A DNA stretch of 64,000 nucleotides from Siphonodentalium dalli (GCA_032622095.1 CP136069.1:155423043-155487042), one strand, 5' to 3'. Shown: positions 46,543 to 58,643, counted from the stretch's first letter. Notes: generated by a model not told the origin, from the sequence alone. Translations and numbers: made by a program.

Positions 46543-48157
46543 GACGTTATCTTCTTGGCTCTTCATTTTCACACTGTGCTAATTAAAAAACCTCATTAAT
46601 ATCATTGAAACTCATTCTGCAGATATATAAACGCAAGCATGAGTCTCCACACAATTATACCCAAAAATTATACCGCTATACATGCCGATTGTGGCCGGTG
46701 AGTGTTCATGAATTAGTCGTAATAGGGTGACATACAGTGTACCTACACAATGTACAGTCAATTGACAGGTGACAAATCTGATAGATTGGATCAATCACAC
46801 CATCGACAGCGTGTGTCGTTTGCGCTAAAGCAAAGATACCTTTGCGTTCAGCCGCTACCATATAAACTACCTGGTTTATAAAATAGTCTCGCTTGGTGAA
46901 TAGCACCCCATGGAGTCTTTCGTCGCAAAGAAGTTATACCGTCTCTGGCAAATACAAAACCAGCCTTTGACCGTCGGGGAAATTCAATTATATTTGTTTA
47001 TACATGGCAATTTTCGCTATTCATATGATTGTGGTGTATAATGTATTGTGCATGCATCGAATATCGAGAAAACAGCAGGAACACGAAAGTCCATTTGAAA
47101 ATCATCAGCTGCTATGTCCGGAAATGCTTCTATCAATTAAAGGTGGATTATCACTTTGTAAACATGTATTATATAGTTACTGCGGGGTATAAAATATTAG
47201 ATACGAATCGAAGACTCCTGTCCGGAAATGCTTCTATCGATTAATATTGATTTTATTTGGAATATTGTCTGGTCTAAAAAGGTGTGGTTGTTTAGCTAAC
47301 AAAAAATAGTGGTTACTGTTAACAGAGACCAGGAATTTTATTGTGTAATTTTGTCACAAATAAACGTTAATTAGACTCATTATCGCTTATAAGTTATAAC
47401 TATGGAATAAAACAATACGATCAATCAAACTGGGACATTTGGCGTTCGGTACGTAGCTATGGGAACAGCCTAATGCTCCCTAGCGCTATATGGTATCTAC
47501 TGAATTGTTTGTTCTAAAAATAGGCCAATAAAGTGTCCCAATTAATCATCTCATATCATAATAAAATATTCGAAATAAAATCAATATTAATTGATAGGAG
47601 CCTTTCCGGACAGGTGTCTTCAATTCATATTTATTATTTTATACCCACCCAACTATTTCAAATTTATTATTTAAAGAGATATTCCATCTTTAATATTGAT
47701 TTATGTCCCTATATCTTTCACCTGGTTATTGACTGAATAAGCCCTATCTCTATCAAACCCATTCTAGAAATATGTCAGTTAAATGTCAGTAATACCAAAT
47801 TTAGTGGCTGCTAAATTTTTGTCTCCTTTGCCCTAAAGTCCTGCATTGACATTAAAATAAATACACATTAAATATATGCCATTTATAACTTTTGTATACG
47901 ACGAACATGAAATCAAGAATAACCATGTGATTGATATGGTAGCTCTGACCGTTCGTCGGAGCGGACAAAATCAATCATATATATGCCAGTCACACTTGAA
48001 AGCCAGAAATCACATCCACGCGTTGGAACCTGGTCTTGGTGGGGAAACTGTTCCCGATTATAGTGCGAGATAATTTCTTAGCACATTCGTTTTCTTCTTT
48101 ATTCGCCTCATTGAAATCGAAAACCGAAGCTCCGGGCCGATTGATATCCAAGCTTAA
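46543..48157. other. No gene seen
   Basis: Contains the second copy of the 26-bp direct repeat (46727-46752) and a short repeated string GTCCGGAAATGCTTCTATC (47117 and 47220). No recognised domain. Confidence 0.35.
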
Positions 48158-48390
48158 CCCTTCCATGACTGGAGCTTCCTGAATTTTTTAGAAAACCCAA
48201 TGCATTCTCCCATAGGGCGCCTCGCATATATGAGAGAATCCATTGGCATAACAATAGTATATTGACCATGTAAGCCAATGCATTATCTTACATATGGGAG
48301 GTTCCTTATATGTGAGACTCGCATATATAAGAGAATGCACTGCCACCTAATCTTTAATACTGCAACAGCGCAGCTCCAGCCATCCAGGGG
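48158..48390 (+). mobile_element. TTAA-type palindromic MITE family 2
   Basis: TTAA at 48154-48157, then CCCTTCCATGACTGGAGCTT, GAATTTTTTAGAAAACCC, two hairpin modules (GCGCCTCGCATATATGAGAG; GAGACTCGCATATATAAGAG) and CAGCGCAGCTCCAGCCAT. The right flank is degraded. Confidence 0.65.
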
Positions 48391-49784
48391 AAATGCCCCA
48401 TCTAATTTGACATCGTGAAATTACCATTTTGTGTGGCATTCATCTAGCGAACATATATGCAGGAGATAAAACTAAGAAGGTTTCCACTTGTTGTCAAGCT
48501 GTCAAAAAAGTTTTTTTAAAAAGCGCCATTTGATAAAGATAGTGTTTACTTTGTAATACGTTTATTCTCTGATCAAAAAGATATTGCAGACCATATATAT
48601 GTTTTAAGTTATTCTAATCGCCATGTGTTGGGGTTGCATTCTAATTTAAAGTTACAGGTAAAGAACGAATGGACGGGAATTTTGTCTGAACATCCAGCGA
48701 AATGTTATGCAGAATATAAATATACAATCATATATACCATTGAGAAGCCAACACGCACACGATTAGATAGCGACATATACTTAATCGCGGTTCACGTTTA
48801 TATAGCGAGTGATATTAAATCGCAATAACACGAGGCATGCGCGATGCGAGGTTAGGATTGAAGCTATAGGATTAAGTGATTTAAAGATCGTTCCCCTGAA
48901 CCCACCAAAGGCCACCCACGCAATAGGAGAATTTGACTTATATTTCACAAACGTTGATCAATTGTGGTGTTGTAAATACTTTCATTTATTTCTCCCTTCC
49001 GACCAGGGGGGGGGGGGGTGGAAAATAGTTTATTTATTTCTCCCTTCCGACAGGATATTTATTTCGAAATGTCATCCTAACTTCGCGTGTCACATGTTAC
49101 TGCGTTTGAATATCAATCTCTATCTAATCTTGAACCCCGATTAAGTATATTTCGCTGCCTAATCGTGCATGTGCGTATTAGGTGTTTTAAGATGCATGTG
49201 TTATCTCAACGAGTTCGAAGTATGATTTTTTGCGAGGTTCTGCCAAGCGAATATTCATACTCCAGTCGAATTGAGTTAACACACGTAACAGAATCAAATA
49301 TGTTATTGTTGTATTTATTTTATTACCACCACCAAATCTATATTTTTTTGGGCACATTATGTCAGTTTTGAACCAAAATCTCCTGCGATTTTCGTCACTT
49401 TGAACAGTAATTCCCGCTCTGAATATGAAGTTATAGTATACAGCTGATGAGGTCGCGGATTTGTGAACAAAATTAAGAGTGATTAGTCAGCAAGAAGCAA
49501 AATGTAGGTCCTGATGTAATATTCATTCATGCATATTCAGAGATCAGAACTATGAAATTTTATCAATAACATATCAATGTTCTCAAACAAAAAACAAAGT
49601 CCTTCAAAATTGTTATAGTTCAGAATCCAAGAAATTGAATAACACAGCACATTCTGAGAAAAGTATGGTGAACACATCGTATGGTGTGAACATTTTCTGC
49701 GGTGATAGTAGTGTGCTAAATTTAGCACATAGCTGCATATATATCTTTATTTCCTCCATTTCAGAAGAGTATGTATACACACAT
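48391..49784. other. No gene seen
   Basis: Contains a poly-G run near 49007 and a short duplication TTTATTTCTCCCTTCCGAC (48985, 49033). No domain recognised. Confidence 0.35.
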
Positions 49785-50225
49785 GCAGATGATATCTAAT
49801 GAGTCGCAATACTAAAAGAAATTTATGAACCGAGTGCACTAAATTCGATTAAAACCGAATAAATATAATTGAGACGAATTTGAAATCCTTTTTATCGCAT
49901 AATCTCATTTTGGCAAGGAAAAACGATCTCGAAACGGCTGGGATTAAAACAAATTAATATTGATTTCCTTATATCAACCACCGTGACAGTGGAAGTAAAG
50001 ACACATTCAAGAAAACATAGTTCTATTTTAAGTGTGTCTTTTAATGTTGACATAATTGTTCAACCACCCTTATCACCCACGTTTATCTCAGTCAACACTA
50101 ATTAACATAATAACATTGATCGATATAATTGCGCCACGTTCTAACGTCACTGCGTGTGCCGATAATACACGAGTGTCTTACTAAACAAATATGAGCCCGG
50201 GTTTATAGGAGCTAATTATGTGATA
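49785..50225 (+). repeat. Dispersed repeat, copy 2 (partner at 40135-40660)
   Basis: Same block order as copy 1, including ACGATCTCGAAACGGCTGGG, TTGATCGATATAATTGCG and ACACGAGTGTCTTACTAAA. Diverged by many substitutions and small indels. Confidence 0.75.
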
Positions 50226-50307
50226 AATATAAAAGAAGTTCAATAGTCTAACATTGCATCTTGGCTAATTGCGGGGCGGTAAGTTATATACTGGAAGATC
50301 TTATTAA

Positions 50308-50748
50308 CCCTTTCAGTGCCAAGTCCGATTTTTGTATCAACCCATATACCCTGTGCCAATGCATTCTCTTATATATGCGAGTCGACCATAGGTCGCCTCG
50401 CATATATAAGAGAATGCATTGGCCTAACAATTTTTCATCATTTGTTATTATTTTTTACAATTTTAATAATTTTTTCTTATATTCTTTAACAGACTTATTT
50501 TGTAGGTTTAGTGCCAGGGAATCTTACGTTTTTCATGGGCATCAAAATTATTACTATGAATACTTGGTGATAGTTTTGAGTTATAACATGCCCCTAAGGT
50601 TTTATCCAGTTTGTTTTTAAATTCGCTATAGCACGCTTAAGCATACCCAAAACAAAATCTTTAAAAAATCTATTTATTTATTTTTTTAGGGCCGATTTTA
50701 CAGACCGTAAATTAGGGCCGATGAGATCGGTCCCTGGCACTGAAAGGG
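50308..50748 (-). mobile_element. CCCTTTCAGTGCC-ended MITE, copy 2, intact TTAA duplication
   Basis: TTAA at 50304-50307 and 50749-50752. Ends CCCTTTCAGTGCCA / TGGCACTGAAAGGG. Reverse orientation to 12858-13327 and highly similar, including the perfect hairpin (TATATATGCGAGTCGACC and complement). 441 bp. The TTAA target plus CCC ends fit piggyBac-derived MITEs. Confidence 0.85.
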
Positions 50749-50787
50749 TTAAAGAACATGTAATCTCAATTTTGCGGGGCGGTAAAG

Positions 50788-52108
50788 TACACCAGTGGTT
50801 AAGTGGTTCTATGATTTTGGTGGGTCCTGCTGAATTACTATATGATGCTGGTCGGGCAAAATGATGCTGTTAAGAAAATGTACCGTTATTTTATCGAAAG
50901 GTGTCATTGTTGAGGTGTTTGGATAATCCGAGCTCTTTGAGAAAAAGCCAGAAAATGTATGAATATTATACATCTGTCTTTCAAAATAGTATAGCTTCTC
51001 TGGTGATGAATATCCATCTTGAATATGGTCAGATTGTAACAGCCAAAATTGTAATTATCATAATATTTTAAAGACATAGATAATATGAGATAAGATTTAA
51101 TGCAAAATACACCAAATGGGCAGTTGCACAGCATATAATAAATACAACATATATCAACATAAAGAATAATTTAACATGAGTAATCAAGTAGGATATGCAT
51201 ATACGTTCTCGTGAATTTACTGACATAAAATCTCAGGTTTACTTGCTTTTGTTAGATATATGTATATTCTCTCGAATGATGAAGAAAGACCGGACCATGT
51301 CGTATATAACGTTAACGGTTGCAATTTGTTCATTCTGCATAATAAATCTGAACTTCTCATAATTCGTCTTTTCTAAGAAATTAGGGCGTGTTGCAATTAT
51401 GTCCTTTACATAAGTTTCGCGAATACTTTCGTAGGCCTGACATTCTGAGATGAAATGATATTCTGCCTCAATTTGTTTTGAATTACACGCAGAACACAAT
51501 CTTTCTCTCACAGGTTTTGGGGACTTTATGGTGGACTTATTCCGGTGCGTGAAACTGATAAGTTAGTACTCATGCAGGTGTTATGCCAATCTGAGGAATG
51601 TATAGCATTCTCCATAACATCGCCGAAAATTTCAAAGAAATGACTCCATAGAAATAATCGTCTGAACATGACGTCGCTTCGCTCAATTGTAAATATTTAC
51701 ATCTGGATTCGGGACGCAACTATCGGCGATAAACAAACACAAATGAATTCGTCATCGAGAGTCATTGCATTTAATTAATATAGCAGAATGACGGTGTGTG
51801 TGTTGTCAATTTGGATTAATATTTATAAACATAACTACTAACTTTGAGCAAGATTATTTCTCCATTTCTATGTGATCACACTACCGGAGTGTTTCAATCA
51901 CTTTGATACATAAGTTTGAATGTTTTATAAAAATAATCGGTTTTATTACCTCCAGTCGTTCAGATTTGCCAATTAATTTACCGAAAATGACAACTTTAGA
52001 AAAAATACATTTCCGTCACAGCATCAGTTTTCCCCACCAGCATCATAGCAATTATGCAATATACCAACCAGTATCATAGTAACGTAGCAGGACCATTTAA
52101 CCGGGGTA
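50788..52108. mobile_element. Composite TIR element of 1.3 kb
   Basis: Left ACCAGTGGTTAAGTGGTTCT, GGGTCCTGCTGAATTACTAT and TGATGCTGG correspond as complement to the right CCAGCATCATAGCAATTATG ... GTAGCAGGACCATTTAACCG. The ends are imperfect. The same ends form the short foldback at 20581. A retrotransposon C-terminal fragment lies inside. Confidence 0.5.
51239..51511 (-). pseudogene. Retrotransposon ORF2 C-terminal zinc-knuckle fragment
   Basis: The minus frame reads RERLCSACNSKQIEAEYHFI, SECQAYESIRETYVKDI and YEKFRFIMQNEQ. The CxxC ... H-F-x-x-x-C arrangement followed by an alpha-helical tail is the conserved C-terminus of APE-type non-LTR ORF2 proteins. No RT is seen upstream, so this is a truncated relic; the annotated Met is only the first in frame. 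Confidence 0.7.
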
Positions 52109-52210
52109 TAGTAGGTTGCACTGGTGTATATGTGTTTCGGAGTGACATCTAGCGGATATAGGAGAGAATAAAATAGACACAGGGCCCTGATTTATCAATA
52201 GCCTTGTCAC

Positions 52211-52777
52211 GGGGGGAGAACTGCGACGTGAGGATCGGTGGCATTCCGATAAAGAGACGGTGGAAATCCGATAAACGAGACGGTTCGCTTTCGGCGACAA
52301 ACGAGATTTTCTTCGTTGTTTGGGCATTCAAACGGAATTGCCGTGACAAATCAGGTTTCATATCATCATATCGTTATTTTAGTTACTAATATCCATCAAA
52401 ATCTAGACGATACAGTGAGTAAAACCAATAGAATCGCCATTTAAAAGTCACGCGACGGTTCGTTTTCCGATAAAAACGAACCGTCGCGTGCCTTTAGCGG
52501 AAAACGAACCGTCGCGTGACTTTTAAATGGCTATTCTCTTGGTTCTAGTCACTGTATCGTCTATATTTTGATGGATATTAGTAACTTATATAACGATATG
52601 ATGATATGAAACCTGATTTGTCACGGCAATTCCGTTTGAATGCCCAAACACGAAGAAAATCTCGCTTGTCGCCGAAAGCGAACCGTCTCGTTTATCGGAT
52701 TTCCACCGTCTCTTTATCGGAATTCCACCGTCTCTTTATCGGAATGCCACCGATCCTCACGTCGCAGTTCTCCCCCC
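52211..52777. mobile_element. 567-bp near-perfect palindromic element
   Basis: Ends GGGGGAGAACTGCGACGTGA and TCACGTCGCAGTTCTCCCCC; arms of about 275 bp are highly similar throughout (GATAAACGAGACGGTTCGCT; CGGAATTGCCGTGACAAATC; ATATCATCATATCGTTAT). The centre (52445-52525) holds nested CACGCGACGGTTCGTTTTCC copies. The right arm contains an extra 22-bp tandem copy of CCACCGTCTCTTTATCGGAA. No clear target duplication. Confidence 0.85.
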
Positions 52778-53636
52778 ATGCTTGTGTGTTTTTTGCATAA
52801 AAAATCATCACACCTCTTCCCTATGATTTCCCTAGGTAAAATAGCCATGGCACAGGAATTAACCCTTTGTAGTGAAGTTTGAATTTTGTGGTGCTGTCTA
52901 AACTGTAACATTATTTCTTTAGTGCGGTTCTGACACTAGTTACGAAAACACAAGATTTAAAGGCGAATTGCCTACTAGACGGACATGATTTTTTTGCATG
53001 AATATGTTCCGCAAATGTCAATCTTTCATATTTAAAGAAAATTTTGGACCTAGGATTAAAACGTTTGCACTGAGGCCTATGGCAAACATTAACACCAGTG
53101 TAACCAGTAAACTGGCAAGAACTCTCACCTTGGATAGCTGCTAGGACATGCAGGAAGAATATCATGTTCCGGGTGGAGTCCAACCTCCCCATCGTTATAT
53201 ACCGGCGAATTGAAGCCGTCGGTCAGTACTCCTGTTCAGCTGTTATCAATACGCCATGCCGCTGACTCTAACCGCACTAATGGTAACTGAAATGACCGTT
53301 AATTTGCTATTTGAGATTAATACCCGGAAGGCAGTGTGATCGATGAAGTCATCACCACAGCCATCGAGTGAGAGATTATAATTAAACACATATAATTCTT
53401 CTGGGGTGAAAATCGCATACTGTATATAATGAGGTCGATTTTATCTGATGGTGCATGGTCCTCGGAGAATTTACAAATAATATGACCCGCCTATAACCCA
53501 ACACTCCTGTTAATACGGGTATCAAACGGGGACGTGGTTAAATTGTTTAATCATGTACACACGTTTCTGTTACCGCCGTTTTGTCAATTCAAAATGTATT
53601 CGGGCGATGGGCTAGCTAAGTCGAAATATATACATA
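52778..53636. other. No gene seen
   Basis: No domain or repeat recognised. Confidence 0.35.
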
Positions 53637-54135
53637 CTAGCATGGTTACCCGGAGTTGCCCATGTTAAAGTGATGTGAAACCCTCTGTGGATATTTGGTG
53701 GGAATAGAGAATACTCTTGCTCTCAAAGTGAACGTTACACGTATTCTCATAACTTGTATACCCAAATGACATCACAAAACATATTCTTACACATGGAATA
53801 TAAGTAGTGGCTGACCTTTTCAGGTCGGAGCGATTATCATTTTGTTTCTCGCGTTTAATCCGTCCCACCAATAAAGAAGTATTTATTTAATTACAACTGC
53901 GTATACTTCAGACGTTATAGCATGAAACATGAACATCATAAACACATTAGTTCGAAAAAATAAAAGACGACAATTGTGTTTTACATAGAGATGTATCAAG
54001 CAATCAATCAATCTAGTTTATCATATCTTCATGAAGATACATATATTTTAAAGATATGTCCAGGTGCTCATCTGTTCTGGTGCTATATACTAGCTAATCA
54101 TTTTCAGTTTAAAAGAATTGATGTTATGCATGCAT
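53637..54135 (+). repeat. Dispersed repeat, copy B (with extra 160-bp segment)
   Basis: Begins CTAGCATGGTTACCCGGAG and matches 7203-7570 closely. Contains a segment (about 53718-53880) absent from copy A, and only three to four ATCA units. Confidence 0.8.
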
Positions 54136-54411
54136 GTACTAGCCTGTATACGATAGACACCGGGTCTTGCATTTCAATCCACCTCGCGCAATCCCAGATC
54201 TGCATTAGCAACGATTTGACGATAACTCGGTAACTCGGAATGACAACAACAAACGCTCTTTATTTATTTTTCCATTTTAGAGTATCAACGGACCTCATTA
54301 AATCTTTTGAAAGGGACAAATTTTTCTTCAGGATTTTTAATGGACATCACATTAGTAATCTGGTTGCATATATTGTGTATCCTGTATATACGTTTTATAC
54401 TGCTGCGACGT

Positions 54412-54449
<38 letters not shown>
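54136..54449. repeat. Non-coding ending in a (TA)n microsatellite
   Basis: 54416-54448 is a TA repeat directly in front of the CTAG head of the next element. Confidence 0.8.
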
Positions 54450-54450
<1 letters not shown>

Positions 54451-55049
54451 TAGAAGATGACCTGACTTCGTCCGGGCTTTGACCTTGAATTGACCATTTT
54501 GAAGGTCAAGGTCAGTTGGGGTAACGATTTGACCCGTCCAAAACACTGCCCGGACAAAAGTACCCGACAAAAGTACCCGTCGAAATCCATCCTGTTTTAC
54601 CCGATTTGACCTTGAATTGATCATTTTGAAGGTCAAGGTCAGGTCGGGGTCACGACTCGACCCGTCCAAAACACCCAGTGGACAAAGGTAACCCCACGTA
54701 TCAAATTTCGTCGAAATCCCATCAAAATTGGCGATTTGACCTTGAATTGACCCGATTTCAAGGTCAAGGTAACGTCGCACGGGTAAATGAATATGCTTAT
54801 GAGACTCCCCATACGAAAGTACCCCCACATACCAAGTTTCATTGAATCCCGTGATCTTCGGGTGTTTGACCTTGAAACGACCCGATTTCAAGGTCAAGAT
54901 CGCGTCGCACGGGCAAATTAATAGGCATATGTCACTCCCCGGCCGATAATACCCCCACATACCAAGTTTCATCGAAATCGGCTCGGCCGTTTTCGAGTCC
55001 ATCGATTACAGACACACACACACACAGATCTTCCAAAATATATAATAGA
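54450..55049 (+). repeat. Modular CTAG repeat with four ~128-bp units carrying paired TCAAGGTCA sites
   Basis: Head CTAGAAGATGACCTGACTTC; four core units (about 54478, 54605, 54735, 54865), each with TGACCTTGA followed about 15-26 nt later by its complement TCAAGGTCA; then a block CCAAGTTTCATCGAAATCGG, an ACAC microsatellite and a tail GATCTTCCAAAATATATAAT joining the next CTAGC. TCAAGGTCA is the extended half-site bound by monomeric ERR and NR5A/FTZ-F1 receptors; use here is untested. Confidence 0.85.
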
Positions 55050-55491
55050 CTAGCCGATGAGCCCGACGTTGTCCGGGCTATTCAAAAACCAAATTTCAAG
55101 TCGATAGCTCCACCCGTTTCCGATGAGCCCGACGTTGTCCGGGCTATTCAAAAACCAAATTTCAAGTCCATAGCTCTACCCGTTTCCGAGATCTGGTCTG
55201 CGCATGCGCGAAACTGGAGTCGCACGGGCTCGGCGACCCGATAAAATTCGTATCCGGGGCAAGATACTTTCACATAGCAAATTTCAAGTCGATAGCTCCA
55301 CCCGTTTCCGAGATCTCTCTGCGCATGCGCGAAGCGGGCGCCGCACGGGCTCGCCAATACGACAACGTCCACCGCCTGGTCAAACTACACACACGTACCA
55401 AGTTTCGTCCCGATCGGTAGAGAATCGTAGATTTGTATAAATGACAGACAAACATACAAACATACAGAGGTCTTCAAAAATATATATGAGA
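55050..55491 (+). repeat. Modular CTAGC repeat, 122-bp core family
   Basis: Head CTAGCCGATGAGCCCGACGT duplicated once, core units (TTTCAAGTCGATAGCTCCAC, TCTGCGCATGCGCGAA, CGGGGCAAGATAC), block CGTCCCGATCGGTAGAGAAT, microsatellite (GACA/CATA), tail AGGTCTTCAAAAATATATAT. Confidence 0.88.
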
Positions 55492-56142
55492 CTAGCCGAT
55501 GAGCCCGACGTTGTCCAGGCTATTCAAAAACCGACGAAATTTGTATCCGGGGCAAGATACATTGACATAGCAAATTTCAAGTCGATAGCTCCACCCGTTT
55601 CCGAGATCTGGTCTGCGCATGCGCGAAGCTGGCGTCGCACGGGCTCGGCGACCCGATAAAATTCTTATCCGGGGCAAGATACATTCACATACCAAATTTC
55701 AAGTCGATAGCTCCACCCGTTTCCGAGATCTCGTCTGCGCATGCGCGAAGCTGACGTCGCACGGGCTCGGTGACCCGATAAAATTCTTATCCGGGGCAAG
55801 ATACATTCACATACCAAATTTCAAGTCGATAGCTCCACCCGTTTCCGAGATCTCGTCTGCGCATGCGCGAAGCTGACGTCGCACGGGCTCGGTGACCCGA
55901 TAAAATTCGTATCCGGGGCAAGATACATTCACATACCAAATTTCAAGTCGATAGCTCCACCCGTTTCCGAGATCTCGTCTGCGCATGCACGGGCTCGCCA
56001 ATACGACAACGTTCACCGCCTGGTCAAACTACACTCACGTACCAAGTTTCGTCCCGATCGGTCGAGAATCGTAGATTTGTATTAATGACAGACAGACAGA
56101 CAGACAAACAAACAAACAGAGGTCTTCAAAATATATATGAGA
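55492..56142 (+). repeat. Modular CTAGC repeat, 122-bp core family, four core units
   Basis: CAAATTTCAAGTCG recurs at 55693, 55815 and 55937, giving an exact 122-bp period. Then the GTCCCGATCGGTCGAGAATC block, GACAGACAGACAGACAAACA microsatellite, and tail to the next CTAGC at 56143. Confidence 0.9.
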
Positions 56143-58643
56143 CTAGCAGGTTAGCCCGCCACTGGCGGCAATCGTCAGAAACATGACATTTTTTAAAATT
56201 ATTTTGTTTTTATTTATATTTTTTAAAATATATTTTAATATTAATTTAATGTTTTTTAAATTTAATTTAATGTTTTTTAAATTTAATTTATGTTTTTTTG
56301 AATTTTTTAATATTTATTTAATTATTAGTTTAATTTAATTCTTTTTTATAATTTAATTGTTTTTTTTTATGAAAAATCCCCCCTTCCTAGGAACGACAGA
56401 CAACGCATTCTTTGTTTTTCAATGAGTTAATTCATGGTACCCGTCCTAAACTTCCCCGTTATTTAACTCCCCGTGGCCATTGAGCAGCCCCTGACAGAGG
56501 ATAGGATAATTTATTTACAATATACACATGAATAATACAATGGAAGTAACACATAAAAGGTAATGTTGTATATTGTTGGGGGTTAGCCTAGCCCTATCGG
56601 GCTGTCTTCCTGCTACCCCCTATATCACTATAAATAATTGAATCGATGGCTTGTATTTCATATCCACGCACACGTACAGACTATAATCATATACATATAA
56701 AAGTATCTAGAACATAGTATTTAGGGCATATCACAAACAAGTATCGGTGTGGTTGTGAGACAATCCAGACTAGTTATAAGATCGATAATGCATTATCTCT
56801 CCATAATAATGTTTTGAACTTTTCATATTTTCTAACACATATGAACAGTTTCGATTCCAGTTCCATGGGTATTTTAAGAACAAAGTATTTAGTTTTTATA
56901 AGAGGAATCTATATAGATCGCCGGAAAGTCTTTGTGTTGAGTGAGGTTTAGGGATAATTCAAATTAACAGTACAAATATATAATGTTTATATGTATGTCT
57001 AGTGGTATAGGGTCATTGTTAGAGAAGTCCTAATGATGTACGGTAGTATTATGATGCATGGTAGTATATGGGCATTTTTTAGGAACGAGAATGCGATAGT
57101 GTGAACACCGGTGTGAATGTTCGTATTATTTAAGAGCACAGTCCTTTGTTTTTACATCGTACACTTTCTGGGTAATTTCTCAGCATGGCTATCTGTAAGC
57201 GCTTCTTCAATGTGTGCCTGCTTTGGCAAGATGTATAATCTTTTTCCATATTGTTCCATGTTGTGGGGAAGGCGTGGTGGGGTAGTTTTCCCGACCAGTC
57301 AGTTCTAGGTAGTTCTAATAGTACGGGATTCCGGTGTCTAGGTGTTGATTTTGCTCGTTTGTTGTACATCATTCCAAAAGACGCGGGCAGGCGATTATAA
57401 CACCAGTCATGCATGAAAATTGACGAATTGAGAGTGTGTAAGTCATATATTTTCAAGATTTTCTCTTTTTTAAAGAGTGGATCTGTGTGACTCCTGTACT
57501 TCTTATTGCATATTATACGCAATGCTCGTTTTTGTAATAGGAATACTTTCTTGACTTCCGGGACATGACCCCATATTTGGATACCATAAACTAAGTGGCT
57601 TTGAATCAGTGCATAGTACAATGTTTTCAATGCTTTACTTGGGAAAAAGTTTTTCACCTTATTGATGCAATAGATTGCATGTGATATTTTGGAGCAGATT
57701 ATGGATATGTGCTTTTTGAATGTCAAGTTTTCATCAATGTGGATACCTAGAAATCGTGTCGATGATTCACGCCCAAGATTCCATATCCGGTTCAATTGAA
57801 TGTTATTTAGCGTTAATGTCAAAGTATTCCATTTGTTGTCATTGTTTTGGGGGTGTAAAAGCATATAATTGCTTTTATTAATATTAATTGATAGTTTATT
57901 ACAGCAGCACCAATCGGATACATTGGCTAATTCATTGTTGACATAACTTTGTACTAGTTCGCCATCTTTACCGCTTGTGAATAGTGTATAGTGTCATCGG
58001 CATAAAATGTCCATTGTTGTAGAATTTACCATATCATTCACGTATATTAAAAAAATAATCGGCCCAAGAATTGAGCCTTGGGGGACTCCACAGGAAGTAT
58101 TCATAAGGTGAGAAGTACTCCCACTATATTCAACGTATTGCCTCCTCTCATTCAGGTAACTTGTCCACCCTTACGAGATGGTCAATAGAACTCGATGAAA
58201 TCCCCCCCCCCTTCCTAGGAACGACAGACAACGCATTCTTTGTTTTCCTTTTTTTTAACACTGATTCCCGGAAACGACTCACATAAGCATTCACGCTTGA
58301 TGTCGATTCAGGTATTGCATTGAAAACAAACGCGATAACATTGCATTGAATTGCCCGTCATACAGATAAGTAGATAGCGAAAACGACGCTCTTTATATAG
58401 ACACTTCGGAAAACTGACGCTCTTTAACTATCAACGCGATTAACCCCCGCCGTGCCTTTGCGGTGATTTTGAGAGTGGAGAACGCGTGCTCTGAGCTTCT
58501 CCAAAATGCCGCGACGACGATTCCCGTGGGTTTTTACATTTAGATGGGAAGTTTGAACTCAATCGAGCGAACCGTTTTCGATTCTATGAAGTACACACAT
58601 ATATATATATATACGAAGTCTCAAAATATATAGTATAGATAGA
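56143..58643 (+). repeat. Modular CTAGCAGGTTAGCCCG repeat (AT-rich core family) with a retrotransposon inside
   Basis: Head CTAGCAGGTTAGCCCGCCAC, an AT-rich core (TTTAAATTTAATTTAATG), CCTTCCTAGGAACGACAGAC, then a retrotransposon (56495-58190). After it CCTTCCTAGGAACGACAGAC restarts, and the element ends GTTTTCGATTCTATGAAGTA, (AT)n and AAGTCTCAAAATATATAG. The repeated CCTTCC block on both sides is longer than a normal target duplication. Confidence 0.7.
56495..58190 (-). pseudogene. 5'-truncated CR1-type retrotransposon (RT to 3' end)
   Basis: Minus strand. Near 58060-58100 it reads NTSCGVPQGSILGPIIFLIY (RT motif B region); YADDT (motif C) follows near 58000 in another frame; the frame changes again near 57978. 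From 57864 to 57130 a 244-codon frame is open: RFLGIHIDENLTFKKHIS, LYYALIQSHLVYGIQIWGHV, RALRIICNKKYRSHTDPLF, and the C-terminal tail. The 3' UTR (57129-56495) has the hairpin AGCCCGATAGGGCTAG and ends AAATAAATTATCC. Lacks endonuclease and the N-terminal RT; at least two frameshifts. The annotated 244-codon Met is not a true start. Confidence 0.85.
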
